Source of the DNA: JBDREF01 sp043820045
GTDB lineage: Bacteria > Planctomycetota > Phycisphaerae > Sedimentisphaerales > Anaerobacaceae
Length of the DNA: 14,423 bases
NCBI GenBank assembly: GCA_043820045.1
Contig: JBDREF010000332.1
Coordinates: 1 to 14,423 of the forward strand
Reading direction: 5' to 3'
Each line of letters opens with the position of its first letter. Positions within the stretch are counted from its first letter, which is position 1. Both the position numbers and the translations under genes were made by a program. Of the stretch, positions 1-7,939 are shown in pieces. The notes under the pieces are model-generated. The model was not told where the DNA came from. It saw nothing but the letters and a program-made list of their open reading frames with translations, and did no database searches.

Positions 1-2368
1 CTTCGATGTACCCGGCGTCGCCGGTATCGTCGAATTTGGCCAGGCACGGGCTCAATCGAGGCCGATTGAAGCTTATCTGCGGCCCGGAATTCTTTGCGTG
101 GTCGGCCAGTTTCGCAAAAGGCACGCCGGTCAGTTCGGTCAGCCTGCTTAGCTGTTTGTCATCGAGCGGACACCGGCCTGAAAGATTGTCCGGATAGGCG
201 CAGTCGTATCTCGGATAGTAAGGTGCATTCAGATCGATCCAAGTAACAATACGCTCGAAGTCCTCCTCGTTTAACTTGATGTCGTAGTGTCCCTGGCGAA
301 TCACCTTGACAAGCGTGCTCACATGGGAGCCCCAGGAAAAGGGCTGCTGGATTTCGGAAGGCCCAGCTCCGATGGCGCCGACGTATTTCTTCCGCCACAA
401 CTCGTTGTAAGATGCGTTAAACGTGATGTCGCGGTCGCCGGCGAGGACCAGCTTTTTGCCGACATCTTTGCCGTAGTCGTGACAGCCGGCACAATGCTTG
501 TCGAATACGGGCTGTACCTCGGTTGCGTAGTTGAACAGTCTTGGCTGGCCATACCAGCCGGTGAGCTTATCCGGTGGTCGTTCCAGTGCCATTGATATCT
601 TTCGGCTGACCTGCCGGGGTGTCGAACGGCGGTCCTCGTGGCACCCCGTGCAGCCCGTCAGTTCGCCGGATTGAACGATGGTGCCGCTGCGCATCGACTG
701 GACCATCATTTTGTTGGCGTCGAGAAGCTGGAAATAGACGAATCTGTCGGACGGAACCTCGAAGTGCGCCGAGCCGTCCTCGGCCACGGGGACAGTGCCA
801 AGAATTCTCTTGTTCTCGAAACCGTGCCAGTTCATCGCCGGGCAGTGCACGCCCTGGCCGCCCCATTGTGCCTGCGTCCAGAAACGCTTCTCAGGCGACT
901 CGACCACGCGCAGGTACTTGACCGTTCCCGGCTCCACACCCTTCATGTGAGTTCCCTCATAAACGTTCAGGATGTAGAAATATCCTTTCGCGTTTTCAAA
1001 GTCACGTCGCGTGGGAACAACCGTCGGACGCCGGCGCGGACACAGCGGCATCGGGTCGAAACAGCCGGGCTCCTCAGCGTGCAGCAGAAGCTCGTTGCCG
1101 AAAATATCAAGCAGATAGATGCCCATCTGCTCGCCCCTACCGGTCATCCGCGAGCAGAGGAAGTACTTGTCATTCAACGGATACGGGTCTTCATACTTGG
1201 GGTTCACACGTGTGAAGCTGTCAAATCCATAGACGTCCGGCCTCGGGCCCGATTCGCTCACGAGTTTGATTGCATTCTCGTCCCATGTGCGAAGGACCGG
1301 TTCTCTACCATCGACGCCCAATCGACGGTCGATTATAGCCAGCGCCCCCCACGGGCGGTCATGGCAGGAACCAAATACGGCCAGAGCTGTTTCCGTACCG
1401 GGGATGGCACGGGCGTCGATTACCGCGCCGGGCGACCACGTATTGTTGCCCCAGTAAACACAATGGTTTGTGCCGTCGGGGTTTACGGTCCAGAGCCCCT
1501 GTGCGTCGCCGAAGTTGCGATCCACGTATTCCCATCGGTCGTAGAGTATGCGGCCGTCCGGCATCAGCGAGGCGTGGCCCTCGTGCAGCGTACTCTTGCC
1601 GATCTGATGGATGTTGGCGCCGTCCGGGTCCATTCGGAAGAGGTTGCCCATGATATGGCGGTTGCACATGCAGTACTTCGGCTCACGGGTGGAAGAGAAG
1701 ACAATACTGTCGTCCGGCGCGTACATGGGGTCGAAATCCGCTACGCCCGGCACGGAGGTTAGCTGCCTCAGACCTGTGCCGTCAGCGCTAATCTCGTAAA
1801 TGTGGTAATCATCCGTGATGTCTTTTCGCATCGAGAAGACGATTCTTTCGCCGTCGAAGTGGACCTCCGGGTCGCGCACGAGGCCCTCGCGTGTTTCGAT
1901 CAGTGTTTTGGTTTTGCCGCCTGCGGCGAAGTCTATGGTCTTTATTGCTCCGCCGCCCTTAAAGCTGTTTGTGTTGATCTCTCCTGTCTTGAACATCGTG
2001 GCGGTGTTGTGGTGGTCGCTCTTGTACTGGGCTCGGGCCACGAAGAGAATCGGCCGGCCGCTGACCAGGGGATTGGCGATGAGAGCCTCACGCTGCAGCT
2101 TCACAAACTCTGCCTCAATCGCTTCGGCCCCGGCCTGACCGGGCCCCTCCAATTGCCGTTCGATATCTTGCAGTCTGTTTAGATACTCTCGGCCGTTCGG
2201 ATACTGGTGGCCGAAAGTGCTGGTCAGGTCTTCAATCGCTGCGGCCAAAGCCGCCCTCTGTCTCTGTGGGACGATGGATTCACCCGCAGCCGACCGGACG
2301 GACGAGGCCATGCTGAAAAACAGGGCTACTGCAAGGACCGAGCAAATCTTTCGAGCATTGTCAGACAT
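1..2368 (-). CDS. HzsA-like secreted PD40 / c-type haem protein, C-terminus cut by window edge
   Basis: An uninterrupted minus-strand frame of 789 codons starts at the ATG at 2368 and leaves the window at base 1 without a stop. GAGG lies 5 bases before the ATG. A hydrophobic Sec signal covers about residues 8-27, so the product is exported. Residues about 150-420 carry PD40/TolB-like propeller blades (for example DPEVHFDGERIVFS) and the segment LHEGH (261-265) followed by MPDGRILYDRWEY, which I associate with the hydrazine synthase alpha middle-domain family. Two c-type haem sites follow: CTGCH at 573-577 and CAGCH at 626-630. The part after the second haem resembles the cytochrome-like tail of planctomycete HzsA-related proteins. 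In this lineage such proteins are common without anammox, so hydrazine synthesis is not implied; the substrate is unknown. Likely role: periplasmic redox or binding protein. It is divergent from the GRE operon. Confidence 0.85.
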   Translation of the reverse strand, partial: MSDNARKICSVLAVALFFSMASSVRSAAGESIVPQRQRAALAAAIEDLTSTFGHQYPNGREYLNRLQDIERQLEGPGQAGAEAIEAEFVKLQREALIANPLVSGRPILFVARAQYKSDHHNTATMFKTGEINTNSFKGGGAIKTIDFAAGGKTKTLIETREGLVRDPEVHFDGERIVFSMRKDITDDYHIYEISADGTGLRQLTSVPGVADFDPMYAPDDSIVFSSTREPKYCMCNRHIMGNLFRMDPDGANIHQIGKSTLHEGHASLMPDGRILYDRWEYVDRNFGDAQGLWTVNPDGTNHCVYWGNNTWSPGAVIDARAIPGTETALAVFGSCHDRPWGALAIIDRRLGVDGREPVLRTWDENAIKLVSESGPRPDVYGFDSFTRVNPKYEDPYPLNDKYFLCSRMTGRGEQMGIYLLDIFGNELLLHAEEPGCFDPMPLCPRRRPTVVPTRRDFENAKGYFYILNVYEGTHMKGVEPGTVKYLRVVESPEKRFWTQAQWGGQGVHCPAMNWHGFENKRILGTVPVAEDGSAHFEVPSDRFVYFQLLDANKMMVQSMRSGTIVQSGELTGCTGCHEDRRSTPRQVSRKISMALERPPDKLTGWYGQPRLFNYATEVQPVFDKHCAGCHDYGKDVGKKLVLAGDRDITFNASYNELWRKKYVGAIGAGPSEIQQPFSWGSHVSTLVKVIRQGHYDIKLNEEDFERIVTWIDLNAPYYPRYDCAYPDNLSGRCPLDDKQLSRLTELTGVPFAKLADHAKNSGPQISFNRPRLSPCLAKFDDTGDAGYIE

Positions 2369-2577
2369 TCTTGCCTCAACATTCCTGGGTCTCTACTGTG
2401 AAAGTTGCTTTACAGTTAGAATACCAAATCCGTTGGTATAAGTTAAGAACTTTTGGCTCTCTCTCCCCTGATTCTCTTTCGAACTCAGGCAATCCGAGGG
2501 GCATAAGCGTGGAAAGACCGCGACCGAGGCAGCTCGAAATCGTTGCATTTGCCGCCTGCATCCGGTATCGTAGTGGA
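2369..2577. other. Divergent intergenic region between haem protein and GRE activase
   Basis: These 209 bases separate two genes transcribed away from each other, so they must hold both promoters. They contain a perfect inverted repeat (2421-2439) followed directly by a second palindrome, AAGTT-AAG-AACTT (2440-2452). I found no convincing -35/-10 pair with correct spacing for either direction. The activase frame stays open leftward to 2371, but that stretch shows no family similarity and covers the palindromes, so I treat it as non-coding. Confidence 0.6.
2421..2439. promoter_or_regulatory. Perfect inverted repeat, candidate operator
   Basis: ATACCAA-N5-TTGGTAT is a perfect 7-base inverted repeat with a 5-base centre, 53 bases upstream of the haem-protein start and about 139 upstream of the activase start. 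Its size and symmetry suit a dimeric helix-turn-helix regulator. No regulator gene is present in the window to pair with it, so the assignment as an operator is inference. Confidence 0.4.
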
Positions 2578-3483
2578 ATGACGAGGGGATACGTATTCGA
2601 CATCAAGAAGTATGCCATCCATGACGGACCGGGGATTCGAACGACCGTCTTCTTCAAGGGCTGTCCTTTGCAGTGCCGGTGGTGCCATAACCCCGAGAGC
2701 TGGAAAATGTATCCTGAACCCGGCTTTCGCAAAGCCCGATGCATCAGGTGCGGCTCCTGCGTGGAAGTATGTACGCGGGGGGCCATCACACTTGCGGACG
2801 GCGTTCCTGTTACGGACGCAAGTAAGTGCAGTGTATGCGGCGAATGCGTGGACGGCTGCCTGAGAAGCGCTATAGAGATAATCGGGCGGGAAATGACCGT
2901 CGATCAGGTCATGGCCGAGGTCGAAAAGGACATCATATTTTACGATGAATCGGGCGGTGGGGTCACATTCTCCGGTGGCGAGCCGCTGATGCAGCCGGAC
3001 TATCTTCTTGCACTGCTGAACCGGTGCCGGGCGAGGGGCGTACGCACTGCTGTCGATACGACCTGTTACGCCGAGCCGGAAATTGTCATGAAGGTAGCCG
3101 GGCAAACGGACCTGTTTCTCTGCGACCTCAAACACATGGACCCGGTGCTGCACGAGCAGTTTACTTCTGTGGATAATGCCCTGATATTGTATAATATCAA
3201 GAGTTTGTCGGACGCCGGCAAGAGAATCGTGATAAGAATTCCGATTATCCCCGGCTTTAACGACGAGCCGACCAATATCGAGAAGACGGCGGAATTTGCA
3301 GCTTCGCTGGCTGGAGTACGCCAAATTGATATTCTGCCGTATAACAGTGGTGGAAGAGAGAAATCGACGCGGCTGACGACCGAGTTCAACCTGATGGAGA
3401 CAGAAGCGCCGGGCGACGGAAAAATGGCGATGATTGCCGAGACTCTGCGGAGTTTCGGCTTCGAAGTGAAGATAGGCGGTTAA
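2578..3483 (+). CDS. Glycyl radical enzyme activating enzyme (radical SAM, 3 Fe-S clusters)
   Basis: This 301-residue protein would install the glycyl radical on the GRE encoded next to it, using S-adenosylmethionine and a reduced [4Fe-4S] cluster, in the cytoplasm. The radical SAM motif CPLQCRWC is at residues 29-36, preceded by the family signature IHDGPGIRTTVFFKG. Two ferredoxin-type four-cysteine motifs follow, CIRCGSCVEVC (55-65) and CSVCGECVDGC (84-94), the arrangement of non-PFL GRE activases, whereas PflA itself lacks them. The SAM-binding GGEP is at 133-136. The ATG at 2578 is chosen because it gives the usual short N-terminus (MTRGYVFDI); the ribosome binding site there is weak. The frame stays open upstream to 2371 but that part matches nothing. 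The stop is 4 bases before the GRE start, so the two are surely co-transcribed. Class is very secure; the specific partner reaction depends on the GRE. Confidence 0.95.
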   Translation: MTRGYVFDIKKYAIHDGPGIRTTVFFKGCPLQCRWCHNPESWKMYPEPGFRKARCIRCGSCVEVCTRGAITLADGVPVTDASKCSVCGECVDGCLRSAIEIIGREMTVDQVMAEVEKDIIFYDESGGGVTFSGGEPLMQPDYLLALLNRCRARGVRTAVDTTCYAEPEIVMKVAGQTDLFLCDLKHMDPVLHEQFTSVDNALILYNIKSLSDAGKRIVIRIPIIPGFNDEPTNIEKTAEFAASLAGVRQIDILPYNSGGREKSTRLTTEFNLMETEAPGDGKMAMIAETLRSFGFEVKIGG

Positions 3484-3487
3484 TGAT

Positions 3488-5854
3488 ATGAACGAAAGAG
3501 TGGCGAAACTGCGTGAGCAAAGTGTCGAGATCCGGCCGTACATATCGACCGAACGCGCCGAACTGATGACGGAGTTCTACAGCGGCGATGTTCCCCTTCG
3601 AGAGTCAGTTCCAGTCTGCCGCGCCTTGTCTTTCAAGTACCTGATGGAACACAAGACCATCTGCATAAATGACGGCGAGCTGATCGTGGGCGAGCGCGGC
3701 CCGGCGCCCAAGGCAACGCCGACTTACCCGGAGTTATGCTGTCACAGTATGGAGGACCTGCGCATACTTAACAGCCGGGAGAGAACGCCGTTTGTGGTTA
3801 CCGACGAGGTGAAAGAGATTTACGAAGAGAAAATCATCCCATTCTGGACCGGCAAGACGATGCGGGAGAAGGTCTTCAATGCGATGGAGCCGCAGTGGCA
3901 CGAGGCGTTCGAGGCGGGAGTGTTCACGGAATTCATGGAGCAGCGAGCGCCTGGACACGCCATCCTCGACGACAAGATTTACCGCAAGGGCATGATTGAC
4001 TTCAAGCGTGACATAGCGGCCAACCGCAAGAAGCTCGACTATTTCAACGACCCTCGCGCTTACGATAAGGACCAGGAATACCGGGCGATGGATATCTGTG
4101 CCGAGGCAGTGATTATTTTCGCTCAACGGCACGCCGAAAAGGCGATACAGCTTGCGAATCAAGAGACCGACCCTGTTCGCCGGAGTGAATTGCAGCGGAT
4201 CGCGGAGGTCTGCTCACATGTTCCGGCTCATGCACCGCGCGATTTTCAGGAAGCGTTGCAGGCGTACTGGTTTGTACACCTGTCGGTGATCACGGAGCTG
4301 AACACATGGGACTCGTTCAATCCCGGCCGACTCGATCAGCACCTGCTGCCGTTCTACCAAAAGGCCCTGGAAGAAGGGACCCTAACGTCCGAACAGGCGA
4401 AGGAACTTCTGCAATGCTTCTGGATCAAGTTCAACAATCAGCCGGCCCCTCCGAAAGTCGGCGTGACTGAGGAGCAGAGCGGGACCTACACGGACTTTGC
4501 CCTGATCAATATCGGCGGGCTCAGACCGGCGGACGGGGCCGACGGCGTTAACGATGTTTCTTATATGATGTTGGATGTGGTCGAAGAGATGCACCTGACT
4601 CAGCCCAGCGCCTGCATCCAGGTCAGCAAGAGAAATCCGGACCATTTCCTCAATCGCGCCTGCAAGATCATTCGCACCGGCCTCGGCCAGCCCTCCGTAT
4701 TCAATACCGATGTCATCATCAAGGAGATGCTTCAGGACGGCAAGAGCATCGCCGACGCTCGCAGCGGCGGCCCGAGCGGCTGTGTGACGGTCAGTGCGTT
4801 CGGCAAGGAAAGCTGCACTCTGACCGGCTATATAAACTGGCCCAAGATTCTTGAGCTGGCCTGCAACGACGGCGTCGATCCTCAGTCGGGCCGGCAGCTT
4901 GGTCCCGGAACCGGCGATGCCCGCCGGTTCACTTCGTACCAGCAGTTGATGGACGCCTACAAAACGCAGCTTGCGTATTTCATTGACCTGAAAATACGCG
5001 GCAACAATATCATCGAGCGTCTTTTCGCTAACTACATGCCTGCTCCGTTCATGTCTATCGTGATGGACGACTGCATCGCCCGCGGAGTTGACTACCACAA
5101 CGGCGGCTCGCGGTATAATCCGACGTATATCCAGGGAGTTGGAGTCGGCACGGTGACCGATTCCCTGGCCGCTGTGAAATACCACGTCTTTGACGAGCAA
5201 GACATTACAATGGATGATCTGCTCGCTGCGATGCAGGCCGACTTTTACGGATACGAGCAACTGCGACACGCGCTGGTTGAGCACTCGCCGAAGTACGGTA
5301 ATGATGACGATTACGCCGACACGATCATCGAGGAGGTGTTTGACGCCTATTACGACCTGCTCAACGGCCGGCCAAACACAAAAGGGGGAAAGTATCGCGT
5401 CAATCTCCTGCCGACGACGGTGCACATCTACTTCGGGCAGGTAGTGGGCGCGCTGCCCTGCGGCCGAAAGGCCGGCCAGCCTGTTTCCGAAGGTATCTCG
5501 CCGAGCCAGGGTAGCGACTCTCACGGGCCCACCGCCGTTGTGAAGTCCGCAGCAAGAATCGACCATGCCCGCACCGGAGGCACTCTTCTCAATATCAAGT
5601 TCAATCCGCAGGTGCTGGCCGGAGATGACGGAATAGACAAGTTGGTTCACCTGATAAGGTCCTATTTCAAGCTTGATGGCCATCATATCCAGTTCAATGT
5701 CATCAACGCCCAGACGCTGCGCCAGGCCCAGCAGAATCCGGAGCAGCATCGCGAGCTGATCGTAAGGGTTGCGGGCTACAGCGATTACTTCGTGGACGTC
5801 GGCAGAGACCTGCAAAATGAAATTATCGCCCGCACCGAGCAACAGGCATTCTGA
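3488..5854 (+). CDS. Glycyl radical enzyme, HypD-like but with altered Cys loop
   Basis: A 788-residue glycyl radical enzyme. The radical loop RVAGYSDYF places the glycyl radical at Gly763, and the catalytic cysteine is Cys432 in SGCVTVSAFGKE. Overall the sequence follows trans-4-hydroxy-L-proline dehydratase (HypD, about 789 residues) closely: FMEQRAPGH, NNQPAPPK, YGNDDDYAD and PVSEGISP blocks are all present in order. From my memory of the HypD structure, its substrate-pocket residues correspond here to Phe149, His157, Asp275, Ser331, Asp336 and Phe337, all retained. The one exception is the Glu two places after the cysteine (HypD GCVET), which is Thr434 here. That Glu is the acid/base of most GRE dehydratases and lyases. 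No proC-like P5C reductase, transporter or microcompartment gene lies nearby. Family is certain; the reaction is not, and calling it hydroxyproline dehydratase would be unsafe. The start is an ATG 4 bases after the activase stop, with a weak AGG upstream. Confidence 0.95.
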   Translation: MNERVAKLREQSVEIRPYISTERAELMTEFYSGDVPLRESVPVCRALSFKYLMEHKTICINDGELIVGERGPAPKATPTYPELCCHSMEDLRILNSRERTPFVVTDEVKEIYEEKIIPFWTGKTMREKVFNAMEPQWHEAFEAGVFTEFMEQRAPGHAILDDKIYRKGMIDFKRDIAANRKKLDYFNDPRAYDKDQEYRAMDICAEAVIIFAQRHAEKAIQLANQETDPVRRSELQRIAEVCSHVPAHAPRDFQEALQAYWFVHLSVITELNTWDSFNPGRLDQHLLPFYQKALEEGTLTSEQAKELLQCFWIKFNNQPAPPKVGVTEEQSGTYTDFALINIGGLRPADGADGVNDVSYMMLDVVEEMHLTQPSACIQVSKRNPDHFLNRACKIIRTGLGQPSVFNTDVIIKEMLQDGKSIADARSGGPSGCVTVSAFGKESCTLTGYINWPKILELACNDGVDPQSGRQLGPGTGDARRFTSYQQLMDAYKTQLAYFIDLKIRGNNIIERLFANYMPAPFMSIVMDDCIARGVDYHNGGSRYNPTYIQGVGVGTVTDSLAAVKYHVFDEQDITMDDLLAAMQADFYGYEQLRHALVEHSPKYGNDDDYADTIIEEVFDAYYDLLNGRPNTKGGKYRVNLLPTTVHIYFGQVVGALPCGRKAGQPVSEGISPSQGSDSHGPTAVVKSAARIDHARTGGTLLNIKFNPQVLAGDDGIDKLVHLIRSYFKLDGHHIQFNVINAQTLRQAQQNPEQHRELIVRVAGYSDYFVDVGRDLQNEIIARTEQQAF

Positions 5855-5880
5855 TCCGCGGACGAAGACGGGAAACGAAT

Positions 5881-5949
5881 TAACCGCAGAGGACGCAGAG
5901 AAAGACAAAAATCAAAAAAACTCGGCGCTCTCCGCGGTCTCGGCGGTAA
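5881..5949. repeat. Imperfect inverted repeat, REP-like intergenic element
   Basis: Left arm ACCGCAGAGGACGCAGAG (5883-5900) pairs imperfectly with right arm at 5928-5947 (CTCTCCGCGGTCTCGGCGGT), about 15 of 20 positions complementary, around an A-rich centre; both ends are bounded by TTAACCGC and GGCGGTAA. Such ACCGCAGAGG..CGCAGAG arms resemble dispersed hairpin repeats seen in many environmental bacterial genomes. It fills most of the 122-base gap between the GRE and the peptidase and could act as a weak transcript-end or stability element. Only one copy lies in this window. Confidence 0.55.
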
Positions 5950-5976
5950 GAATCTGTAAGGAAGCAGAGGTTCGTT

Positions 5977-7677
5977 ATGAAGACAATACTGACTGCGATG
6001 ACTTTATTTGCTGTGTCCGTTTTCTTTTTCGGTTGCAGCTCTCCGTATGGAGTCCCCAGGACCGCGACAAAGCAAAGACGGTTGGCACAGTTTATCGAAC
6101 ATCACACCGAAAAAATTGAGCCCTTGGCGACACAGGCCAATCTTACGTACTGGGAGGCATCCGCCACAGGCAAGACGGCGGAGTATGATAAACTCGGACG
6201 GCTGCAACTTGAGATGCGCCGGATTTACAGCAACCCTGAAGAGTACGCGTTTCTAAAAGACATAAAAGATTCCGGGCAAATTACGGATGCGAGGCTGGCT
6301 CGGCAATTGGACAAGCTGTACTACGCCTATCTGCAAAATCAAATAGACCCGGAGTTGCTCGAAAGAATTGTGGATTTGGACACCAGAGTCCAGGGGGAAT
6401 ACAACAACTTCCGCGGCACGATTGACGGCAGGAAAGTCACCATGAGCGACATCTATACTATCCTGACTACGGAGAAGGATTGCCGCAAAAGGGAGCTGGC
6501 CTGGAGGGCGAGCAAGCAGGTGGGAGACGTGATCGTCGAGGATTTCATCGAGCTTATCAAGCTGCGCAACCAGGCGGCCCGTGCGGTTGGCTTTGACAAT
6601 TATCATACGCTTTCGGTAGTCACCGGCGAGCAGAGCGTCGAAGAGCTGGACCGCATCTTCGATGAGCTTTGCGAGTTGACCCGCGAGCCTTTCATTCGGC
6701 TCAAGGAGGAATTGGATCGCATCCTGGCGGACAGCTACGGCATCTCGCCTGATGACTTGAAGCCGTGGCACTATCACGACCCCTTCTTTCAAAGGACGCC
6801 TTTGGTCTATGACCAGGACCTGGACGCCTATTACAAAGACAAGGATGTGAAGGAGTTGGCACGAAAATACTACGCTGGCGTAGGCTTGCCCGTAGATGAT
6901 ATCCTTGCCCGAAGCGACCTGTACGACCGTGAAGGCAAGTACCCTCACGCGTTCAGTCACGACGTTGATCGGCGGGGCGATGTTCGAATTCTGTGCAATC
7001 TTCAGAATACCGAACGCTGGATGGAAACGATATTGCACGAGTTGGGCCATGCGATTTACAGCAAGTACCACGAGTCCGCCGAGCCTTGGCTGCTCAGAGA
7101 GCCGGCCCACAGTTTTACCACCGAAGCTGTCGCGATGTTCTTCGGCCGGTTGAGTCGCAACGCCGCATGGATGCAGCAAATGCTCGATTTGCCGGACCAA
7201 GAACGCGAGAAAATTGAAGAAGTCAGCAGGAAATACCTGCGATTTCAGCAGATTCTCTTTGCCCGCTGGGCGATGGTTATGTACAACTTCGAGAAGCAGC
7301 TCTATGCGGACCCGGACCAGGATTTGAACAATCTGTGGTGGGAACTGGTTGAGAAGTACCAGTTCGTCAAGAGGCCGCCCGGACCTGTTGATGCCGGTTG
7401 GGCCTCGAAGCTGCATTTCACCACCGCGCCCTGTTACTATCATAACTATATGTTGGGGGAATTGTTGGCTTCTCAGCTGCATCATTTCGTCGTACGGGAA
7501 GTTTTCGATCTTGAGTCCGACGAGTGCATCAGCTACGTTGGCGACAAAAGGCTCGGAGATTATCTGCGAGAGAAGGTTTTTGCTCCCGGGGCTCTTTACA
7601 CATGGAACGACATGATCGAACGTGCGACCGGCGAGCTGCTTACGCCGAAATATTTTGTTAACGAATTTGTCAAATAG
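5977..7677 (+). CDS. M2-like zinc metallopeptidase, probable lipoprotein
   Basis: This 566-residue protein has the zinc peptidase motif HELGH at residues 354-358 and a likely third zinc ligand, Glu383, in TTEAVAMFFGR. The helical layout, the CYYHNYMLGELLASQLHH block near residue 490 and the C-terminal block around WNDMIERATGE...PKYFV match the M2 (ACE-like) / M3 oligopeptidase clan, M2-like being the better fit. The N-terminus is a signal peptide ending FFFGCSS, so Cys20 may be lipidated although the lipobox is atypical (Phe at -3 and -2). It would act in the periplasm on short peptides. The ATG at 5977 has AGAGG about 6 bases upstream. The repeat element between it and the GRE argues for separate transcription. 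Substrate unknown. Confidence 0.85.
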   Translation: MKTILTAMTLFAVSVFFFGCSSPYGVPRTATKQRRLAQFIEHHTEKIEPLATQANLTYWEASATGKTAEYDKLGRLQLEMRRIYSNPEEYAFLKDIKDSGQITDARLARQLDKLYYAYLQNQIDPELLERIVDLDTRVQGEYNNFRGTIDGRKVTMSDIYTILTTEKDCRKRELAWRASKQVGDVIVEDFIELIKLRNQAARAVGFDNYHTLSVVTGEQSVEELDRIFDELCELTREPFIRLKEELDRILADSYGISPDDLKPWHYHDPFFQRTPLVYDQDLDAYYKDKDVKELARKYYAGVGLPVDDILARSDLYDREGKYPHAFSHDVDRRGDVRILCNLQNTERWMETILHELGHAIYSKYHESAEPWLLREPAHSFTTEAVAMFFGRLSRNAAWMQQMLDLPDQEREKIEEVSRKYLRFQQILFARWAMVMYNFEKQLYADPDQDLNNLWWELVEKYQFVKRPPGPVDAGWASKLHFTTAPCYYHNYMLGELLASQLHHFVVREVFDLESDECISYVGDKRLGDYLREKVFAPGALYTWNDMIERATGELLTPKYFVNEFVK

Positions 7678-7687
7678 CCCTTATAAT
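7658..7687 (+). promoter_or_regulatory. Candidate sigma-70-like promoter
   Basis: TTAACG (7658-7663) is followed after 18 bases by a consensus TATAAT (7682-7687). The spacer holds the palindrome ATTTG-T-CAAAT (7665-7675), which overlaps the end of the peptidase gene. It points toward the symporter remnant whose ATG is at 7782. Whether it is still active is unknown. Confidence 0.35.
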
Positions 7688-7781
7688 TCTGCCATGATGC
7701 ACGGCGTCTTAATGTCACCGCCGTATCTAAACAGTATCGGCCCGTTTGTTGTGCCTGTCTGTGCCAGAGACCGAGAAAGAG

Positions 7782-7885
7782 ATGATTTACCTGATTGGAA
7801 TATTCGCGTATCTGCTTGTCTTAACCGGCATCGGAATCTACAAATCCCCAAGATCATCGACGAGGTCGAGGCGATGTCCTCATGA
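7782..7885 (+). pseudogene. Truncated N-terminus of a sodium:solute symporter (SSS family)
   Basis: From the ATG at 7782 the first 22 residues, MIYLIGIFAYLLVLTGIGIY plus KS, form one hydrophobic helix and read like the start of SSS-family transporters, where a charged segment and VAGR should follow. Instead the frame turns at about 7845 into an arginine-rich stretch that reads through to a stop at 7967 inside the neighbouring gene's 3' end. In another frame the bases after the junction encode IPKIIDEVEAMSS and a stop at 7885, which looks like the C-terminal tail of a protein I cannot name. The simplest reading is a deletion joining the start of a transporter gene to the end of the same or another gene. 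The call rests on pattern memory, not alignment. Confidence 0.45.
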
Positions 7886-7939
7886 GCGTGATGCGCTTCG
7901 TTGCGCGAAGACGCAGGACGCCCACGAGGGTCGCGATGA

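Noticed and set aside
638..1762. 374-codon plus-strand open frame
   Set aside because: It is antisense to the haem-protein gene, has no recognisable domain, and the minus strand shows haem motifs, propeller blades and a signal peptide.
1..2368. Evidence for anammox from the HzsA-like protein
   Set aside because: HzsA-related proteins occur in many planctomycetes without anammox; no HzsB/C, HDH or other anammox gene is in the window.
2371..2577. N-terminal extension of the activating enzyme
   Set aside because: No family similarity, no ribosome binding site, and it overlaps the palindromes of the divergent promoter region.
2485..3543. 352-codon minus-strand open frame
   Set aside because: Antisense to the activating enzyme, whose Fe-S motifs are unambiguous.
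3488..5854. Pyruvate formate-lyase
   Set aside because: PFL has two adjacent catalytic cysteines; here there is a single Cys in SGCVTV and the whole sequence tracks HypD-type enzymes.
4382..5908. 508-codon minus-strand open frame
   Set aside because: Antisense shadow of the glycyl radical enzyme; its opposite strand has all family motifs.
6253..7485. 410-codon minus-strand open frame
   Set aside because: Antisense to the M2-like peptidase with its HELGH motif.
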